Source of the DNA: Anaerolineales bacterium UBA1429
GTDB lineage: Bacteria; Chloroflexota; Anaerolineae; UBA1429
DNA: 18,777 nt
Direction of reading: 5' to 3'
NCBI GenBank assembly: GCA_002329325.1
Contig: DCTX01000044.1
Coordinates: forward strand, 37,965-56,741
The translations under genes and the position numbers were made by a program. Shown piece by piece: positions 14,387 through 18,777 of the stretch (its first letter is position 1; every line of letters begins with the position of its first letter). The notes beneath the pieces were generated by a model that worked only from the letters and a program-made list of their open reading frames with translations, did not search any database and was not told the DNA's origin.

Positions 14387-15553
14387 CTACCCCAGCCCCG
14401 CGGCGATGACGCCGCGCCGCTCGAGCTGCCGCAGGAGCGCTGCCGCTGCCAGCCCCACGGCATAGCCCACGGCCATGTTGGTCGCCACGCCGAGGAGGCC
14501 CGTCAGGAGGGCGAGGGCCAGGGCCCAACGGCGCAGCGCCAGCAGCGGCCGCAGCAACTGGACGCCCACCATGAGCATCATCCCGCCGATGAGGGCCATG
14601 GGGAAGGCGCTCAGGATGCCCCGCAGCGAAGACCCCAAAAGAACCCCCAGCCCGATCTCGATGAGGCCCTCCAGGATGTTGGCGCCGCCGGTGCGCGCCC
14701 CAAAGTAGTACTGTCCCGCCAGCCCCTGAGAGCCGTGGCACATGGGCATGCCGCCAAACAGCGACGAGCCGATGTTGATGAGGCCCTGATTCACCAGGAG
14801 CCTGGTCTCGCTTACGGCCTTGTCGGGGAACAGGTCGCGGATCATGGTGGCCGTGGCCATGGTGGCGTTGGTGAGAGTGAGGGGGATCTGGGCGAACCCG
14901 GCCAACACCAGCGCCCGCCACACGTCCTCGAGATCAGGCACGGCAAAGCGCGGCAGGCCGATATCGAAGCGCAGATGGGGCAGCAGCTCGCCGCGCACGG
15001 CCATGAGCGCCACGCCCAGCCCCATGATCACCAGGGCAGCGGGGGCGAAGCGGTTCTTGCGCAGCAGGAGGATGATGGCGATGGCCAGCAGGCCCAGCCA
15101 GGGGTCCAGGGCCAGCAGCCCGCGGGCCGGCTCGGGCGCCATCATCCGCAGGGCCTGCCACCCCAGGGTGAGGCCCAGGGCGAGCTGGATGCCCCGGATG
15201 AGGCTCTCGGGCGTAACGCGCACCAACTTGCGCATCAGGCCGGTCGCCGATAGCGCCAGCCAGATGACGCCCATCCCGAGGCCCGAGGCTACCACCATCG
15301 AGGCGGGCCAGACCTGACCGATGGCCGCCACCGAGATCACCTTCTTGGGCTCGACCGGCATCGGCAGTCGGTAGATGAGCCCCAGAGCGATGTTCGTCAG
15401 CCCCATCATGACGAACAGGCCTGTGGGATCCATGCGGTTGACGGCGATGAGGCCGAGGGCCAGGGGGAAGAGCGTGCCGAAATCGCCCATGGAGCCGGCC
15501 AGCTCCCGCAGGTTGAACTCGAAATCAGGATAGGTGCGCGGATCACGTTCCAT
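14387..15553 (-). CDS. MOT1-family sulfate/molybdate-type transporter
   Basis: A 388-residue integral membrane protein with about ten hydrophobic segments. The family signatures are all present: RELAGSMGDFGTLFPLALGL (16-35), YRLPMPVEPKKVIS, IPLTLTN (223-229) followed by RDLFPD, and GGMPMCHGSQGLAGQYYFGA around Cys272-His273. These match the putative sulfate/MOT1 molybdate transporter family related to SulP carriers. The second motif is usually VQPMKAI; here it is VEPKKVI. I place the start at ATG 15553, with GAGAGGGG 8 bases upstream and the first family motif close to the N-terminus; a 22-residue longer frame from 15619 has no support. No molybdenum cofactor or sulfur gene lies nearby, so the transported ion is undecided. 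A promoter is not obvious in the 141-base gap upstream. Confidence 0.88.
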   Translation of the reverse strand: MERDPRTYPDFEFNLRELAGSMGDFGTLFPLALGLIAVNRMDPTGLFVMMGLTNIALGLIYRLPMPVEPKKVISVAAIGQVWPASMVVASGLGMGVIWLALSATGLMRKLVRVTPESLIRGIQLALGLTLGWQALRMMAPEPARGLLALDPWLGLLAIAIILLLRKNRFAPAALVIMGLGVALMAVRGELLPHLRFDIGLPRFAVPDLEDVWRALVLAGFAQIPLTLTNATMATATMIRDLFPDKAVSETRLLVNQGLINIGSSLFGGMPMCHGSQGLAGQYYFGARTGGANILEGLIEIGLGVLLGSSLRGILSAFPMALIGGMMLMVGVQLLRPLLALRRWALALALLTGLLGVATNMAVGYAVGLAAAALLRQLERRGVIAAGLG

Positions 15554-15639
15554 GATTGTCGCCCCTCTCCGGCCAACAGGGCGCGTCAAGCCAGGCCTTT
15601 GGGGCACACGAGAGGCCATGGCTGGGCCGCGTAGCCGGC

Positions 15640-15707
15640 GGGCGAGGGTCTCGGCGGAGCCTAGCGCCAGCGTTGCGCGACGGCTCCCTACGCCTCAGCC
15701 CTCGCCC
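15640..15707 (-). terminator. Nested inverted repeat at the end of the ABC exporter operon
   Basis: An outer 9-bp stem (GGGCGAGGG at 15640-15648 with CCCTCGCCC at 15699-15707) encloses a 6-bp stem (GGAGCC at 15656-15661 with GGCTCC at 15682-15687) and a 4-bp inner one. The right outer arm overlaps the last codons of the exporter gene (stop at 15695-15697). No T run follows. It may end or stabilise the exporter message. Confidence 0.4.
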
Positions 15708-17638
15708 AAGCCATGCACCGCCTCTGCGCGGGCGAACTGGCTCATGTACAGACGGTGATAGAACCCGCCCGCAGCCAACAGGCTCGCGTGGGTGCCCCGC
15801 TCGATGATCCGCCCGCCATCGATCACCAGCAGTTGATCGGCATTGCGGATGGTGCTCAGCCGGTGGGCGATCACAAAGCTGGTGCGCCCGCGCATCAGCT
15901 TGAGCAGCGCCTGCTGGATATGCACCTCGGTGCGCGTGTCCACGCTGGAGGTGGCTTCGTCCAGGATCAGGATACGCGGATCCGCCAGGATCGCTCGGGC
16001 GATGGCCAGCAACTGGCGCTGCCCCTGGCTCAGAGTGCTGGCGCGCTCGGCGAGGTGCGTCTGATAGCCCTCGGGCAGGCGCTGGATGAACTGGTCCGCG
16101 TTGGCCAGCCGCGCCGCAGCGATGCATTCGTCATCGGTGGCCTCCGGTCGCCCATAGCGGATGTTCTCCATCACCGTATCGGCGAACAAGAAGGTCTCTT
16201 GCAGGACGATGCCAAGCTGGCGACGCAGGCTATCCTGGGTCACGTCGCGGATATCGTGCCCGTCAATGCGGATGGCGCCGGTATCCACATCGTAAAAGCG
16301 CGAGAGCAGGTTCACAACGGTGGTCTTGCCGGCGCCGGTGGGCCCCACCAGGGCCACCACCTGGCCCGGCTGCGCCTCCAGGCTCACATCCCGGAGCACA
16401 GGGGCGCCCGGCACATAGCAAAAGTCCACGTGCTCAAAGGTCACGTGCCCTCGGATGTCGGCGAGCGCGATGGCATCGGGACGGTCGGCCACATCGGGGG
16501 TCTCGTCCAGCATGTCAAAGACGCGCTCCGCACCGGCCAGCGCCGCCTGGATCGAGTTGTACAGATCTGCGATGGTGAGCAGCGGCTCGAAGAAGCGCCG
16601 CGCATAGAGCACAAAGGTGGCGATGACGCCGACGCTGACCAGGCCTTGCAGCGCCAGCCAGCCGCCAAGCCCTGCGATGACCACCAGGTCGAGATTGCTG
16701 AACACCATCAGCATGGGGCGCAAGAGGGTCATCATGAGTTGGGCGCGGATGGTGGTATCGCGCACGGCGACGTTGGTGCGGTCGAACTCGGCCTGCAGGG
16801 TGCGCTCACGTCGAAAGGCCTGCACCACCCGCACGCCGGTGATCGTCTCCTCGGTGAGAGCATTGAGCCGGCCCAGGTTGGCCTGCACATCGCGAAACCC
16901 CCGGCGAGTGCCCCGGCCCATGCGCAGGGTGAAGACGAGCATCAACGGCATGACGGCTATGGTCGCCAGCGCCAGCCAGACGTTGAGCAGCAGAACAACC
17001 ACCACCATGCCCACCAACGTGAGGGCGCTGGAGATGAGCTGGATGACACCCTGGGAGAGCGCCCGATTCACCGCATCGATGTCGTTGGTGAGCCGGCTCA
17101 TGATCTCACCCGTGGTGCGCTGATCGAAAAAGCGCAGCGACAGATTCTCCAGATGGCCGAACAGATCGCGGCGCAAGGCCTGCAGGATGCGCTGGGTCAC
17201 GCTGACGACGTGATAGCTCTGGCCGTATTCCGCCAGCCAGTACAGGGTGTAGGTGGCAAAGAGCAGCGCCGTCATCCCCCAGAGCCCCTGCAGGTTGCCC
17301 CTGGCTGTGTAGCGGTCGATCGCCACGCCCACCAGATAGGGTCCCAGCAGCGCCAGGCTCGTGCTGGCGAGCACCAGGGCGACCACAAGCGCGATCGCCC
17401 TACGGTGTGGCCGCAGATAGCTCAGCAACCTGGCAAAGCTCTGCCTCGGGTCGCGCGCCTTTTCGGTGCGCGGGCCCGCATGCATCCCCTGGAAGGGCAT
17501 CGGGCGCCCCAACGCCGGACCATCTCCCTGCCCTTGCCCAGGTTGCCCAGGCATCCCGCCGGCCTGCCTGGCTCCGCCCGGCGTTCCAGCGCCTGTGCCC
17601 GCTCCCCTGTTCCCTACGCCGCCCTGCCTATCGCTCAT
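15695..17638 (-). CDS. Heterodimeric ABC exporter, subunit with canonical Walker B (TM288/BmrD-like)
   Basis: A 647-residue half-transporter. Residues 1 to about 70 are a Gly/Pro/Gln-rich, probably disordered extension; a six-helix exporter domain runs to about 370; the ATPase domain follows. Walker A is GPTGAGKT (432-439), the signature is degenerate LSQGQ (536-540, normally LSGGQ), Walker B is ILILDEATSSVD with catalytic Glu561, and the switch histidine is present in VIAHRLST. In heterodimeric exporters such as TM287/288 and BmrCD, one ATPase site is built from a non-standard signature of this subunit and a non-standard Walker B of the partner, as seen here. The ATG overlaps the partner's stop by four bases (ATGA), so the two are made together. 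It probably exports a drug, lipid or peptide; the substrate cannot be told. Confidence 0.93.
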   Translation of the reverse strand: MSDRQGGVGNRGAGTGAGTPGGARQAGGMPGQPGQGQGDGPALGRPMPFQGMHAGPRTEKARDPRQSFARLLSYLRPHRRAIALVVALVLASTSLALLGPYLVGVAIDRYTARGNLQGLWGMTALLFATYTLYWLAEYGQSYHVVSVTQRILQALRRDLFGHLENLSLRFFDQRTTGEIMSRLTNDIDAVNRALSQGVIQLISSALTLVGMVVVVLLLNVWLALATIAVMPLMLVFTLRMGRGTRRGFRDVQANLGRLNALTEETITGVRVVQAFRRERTLQAEFDRTNVAVRDTTIRAQLMMTLLRPMLMVFSNLDLVVIAGLGGWLALQGLVSVGVIATFVLYARRFFEPLLTIADLYNSIQAALAGAERVFDMLDETPDVADRPDAIALADIRGHVTFEHVDFCYVPGAPVLRDVSLEAQPGQVVALVGPTGAGKTTVVNLLSRFYDVDTGAIRIDGHDIRDVTQDSLRRQLGIVLQETFLFADTVMENIRYGRPEATDDECIAAARLANADQFIQRLPEGYQTHLAERASTLSQGQRQLLAIARAILADPRILILDEATSSVDTRTEVHIQQALLKLMRGRTSFVIAHRLSTIRNADQLLVIDGGRIIERGTHASLLAAGGFYHRLYMSQFARAEAVHGLGEG

Positions 17639-18777
17639 GCTGCATCCCCCGCGCTCGCGCCGTTGCCCAGTTGCGAATCATAGATCTCCCGATAGGTCGC
17701 GCTGGAGCCCATCAGCTCTCGATGGGCACCGGCCGCCACGATGCGGCCGCGGTCCAGGACGATGATCCGATCGGCCCCCAGCACGCTGCTGATGCGCTGG
17801 GCCACCAGCAGGGTAGCCCGCCCGCCGCCGGTCTCTTCCAGCGCCTCCTGCAGGGCGGCCTCCGTCTCGACATCCACCGCGCTGGTGCTGTCATCCAGGA
17901 TGAGCAATCCGGGATCCACCAACAACGCCCGCGCGATGGCCAGGCGCTGTCGCTGCCCGCCGGAGAGGTTCACGCCACGCTGACCAAGCTGTGTGACATA
18001 GCCCTCGGGGAGGCCGATGATAAAGTCGTGGGCCTGGGCCACCCTGGCGGCCGCGATGACCTCCTGGTCGCTGGCATCGGGCCGGCCGAAGCGGATATTG
18101 TCTCGGATGGAACCGGTAAAGAGCACGGTCTCCTGCGGCACCATGCCGATCTCGCCGCGCAGCGAACGCAGCGTCAGATCGCGCACATCGGCCTCGTTCA
18201 CGGTCACCTGGCCGCGGATCACGTCATAGAACCGGGGCAGCAGGCTGACGAGCGAGGTCTTGCCGGAGCCGGTGCTGCCCAGGAGCGCCACCGTCTGGCC
18301 GCGCCCCAGCGCCAGTTCCACATCTTGCAGCACCGGCGCGTGCTCTTGCCCATCGTAGGCAAAGGCCACATCGCGCAAGGCCACCTGATGCACGGGCGCC
18401 TGTAGAGGGGCGGGCTGCGGCGCGTCGGCCACCGCGGGCGCCTCGTCCAACACCTCGTAGATGCGCTGGGCCGAGGCCGCCGAGGCCGAGATAAAGCTCA
18501 CCATCGTACCCAGATGCCCCAGCACCATCAGCATCCACAGCAGATAGCTGTTGAAGGCGATGATCTTGCCCAGCGAAAGCTGCATCCGCACCGCCAACAG
18601 CCCGCCCACGGCCACGACGAAAACGATCCCCAGGTTGACCAGATAGTGCAGGGTGGGCATCAAGATGGCCAGGAACCGGCCCACCCGGATGCTGCGGCCC
18701 GCCAGATCGGCGTTGGTGCGCTCGAAGCGGGCCTTCTCATGGACCGCCTGGACAAAGGCTTTGACCACGCGAACCCC
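17635..18777 (-). CDS. Heterodimeric ABC exporter, degenerate-site subunit (TM287/BmrC-like; 5' end cut by window)
   Basis: The frame is open to the right edge; about 380 C-terminal residues are visible, beginning GVRVVKAF in the cytoplasmic part of the exporter domain, so the first membrane helices are outside. The ATPase domain has Walker A GSTGSGKT and a canonical signature LSGGQ (17953-17967), but Walker B reads LLILDDSTSAVD: the catalytic Glu is Asp (17890-17892). The switch histidine is Gln in LLVAQRIS (17797-17799). These two changes are those expected of the regulatory, weakly hydrolysing site in heterodimeric exporters. The canonical signature of this chain would complete the active site of the partner encoded directly downstream. 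The GTG at 18768 is internal, not the start. Confidence 0.92.
   Translation of the reverse strand, partial: GVRVVKAFVQAVHEKARFERTNADLAGRSIRVGRFLAILMPTLHYLVNLGIVFVVAVGGLLAVRMQLSLGKIIAFNSYLLWMLMVLGHLGTMVSFISASAASAQRIYEVLDEAPAVADAPQPAPLQAPVHQVALRDVAFAYDGQEHAPVLQDVELALGRGQTVALLGSTGSGKTSLVSLLPRFYDVIRGQVTVNEADVRDLTLRSLRGEIGMVPQETVLFTGSIRDNIRFGRPDASDQEVIAAARVAQAHDFIIGLPEGYVTQLGQRGVNLSGGQRQRLAIARALLVDPGLLILDDSTSAVDVETEAALQEALEETGGGRATLLVAQRISSVLGADRIIVLDRGRIVAAGAHRELMGSSATYREIYDSQLGNGASAGDAA

Noticed and set aside
15584..15589. TTGACG on the minus strand as -35 box of a promoter for the MOT1-type gene
   Set aside because: No acceptable -10 box lies 16-18 bases downstream; that region is the GC-rich ribosome site.
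15554..15619. 22-codon N-terminal extension of the MOT1-type transporter
   Set aside because: The downstream ATG at 15553 has a good GAGAGGGG site 8 bases before it, and the family motif begins shortly after; the extension is Arg/Pro-rich and unlike the family.
15554..15694. Molybdenum-cofactor riboswitch upstream of the MOT1-type gene
   Set aside because: The gap is only 141 bases and holds a simple nested stem tied to the end of the exporter gene. I could not see the multi-helix layout of the Moco RNA.
15713..17683. A 656-codon open frame on the plus strand, antisense to the ABC exporter subunit
   Set aside because: The opposite strand encodes a textbook ABC half-transporter with all motifs. 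The antisense translation has His/Gln/Ala-rich low-complexity composition, typical of the mirror frame in GC-rich DNA.

Overview
The window is GC-rich bacterial DNA with Shine-Dalgarno sites, GTG as well as ATG starts, many stop/start overlaps and a tRNA with an encoded CCA end. Protein style (large multi-pass glycosyltransferase-C-like membrane proteins, a CapK/PaaK-like ligase, a MOT1-type transporter, a heterodimeric ABC exporter) suggests Chloroflexota, perhaps an Anaerolineae- or Caldilineae-like lineage. This is an inference from composition and gene style, since no rRNA is present. Coding density is high and no gap between genes exceeds about 200 bases.

Plus strand, 1-10624: one closely packed run of seven genes that looks like a cell-surface glycan or glycolipid assembly operon. 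It holds the end of a polytopic membrane protein, two large related GT-C-like membrane proteins (1152-3338 and 3370-5934), an FAD-dependent oxidoreductase of the UDP-galactopyranose mutase/protoporphyrinogen oxidase type, a divergent SAM methyltransferase, a CapK/PaaK-like adenylating enzyme and a membrane-anchored family 2 glycosyltransferase. Gene joints are overlaps or short gaps. One joint carries a 19-codon mini-ORF that exactly bridges two genes (7381-7440). The operon promoter lies upstream of the window.

Centre, 10606-10789: the plus-strand operon ends in a perfect 14-bp hairpin placed just past the 3' end of a minus-strand tRNA-Pro(CGG), so it can serve both converging transcripts. 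The tRNA has its own recognisable promoter, and a terminator-like hairpin of the next minus-strand operon lies directly upstream of it.

Minus strand, 18777-10791: from the right edge come a heterodimeric ABC exporter pair (first subunit cut by the window end), a MOT1-family sulfate/molybdate-type transporter, a lipoprotein of unknown function and a divergent AAC(3)-fold acetyltransferase sharing a clear sigma70-type promoter, and then two family 2 glycosyltransferases under their own promoter. One of these two resembles polyprenyl-phosphate sugar synthases. It could supply lipid-linked sugar to the GT-C-like proteins across the convergence, but this is a hypothesis.

No CRISPR array, transposase, integrase, toxin-antitoxin pair or phage gene was seen. 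The points most worth a second look are the tandem GT-C-like pair with a shared acidic loop motif, the asymmetric ATPase sites of the ABC exporter, the AAC(3)-like protein that lacks part of the family signature and whose start codon lies inside a 10-bp inverted repeat, the methyltransferase without the usual glycine-rich motif, and the mini-ORF.
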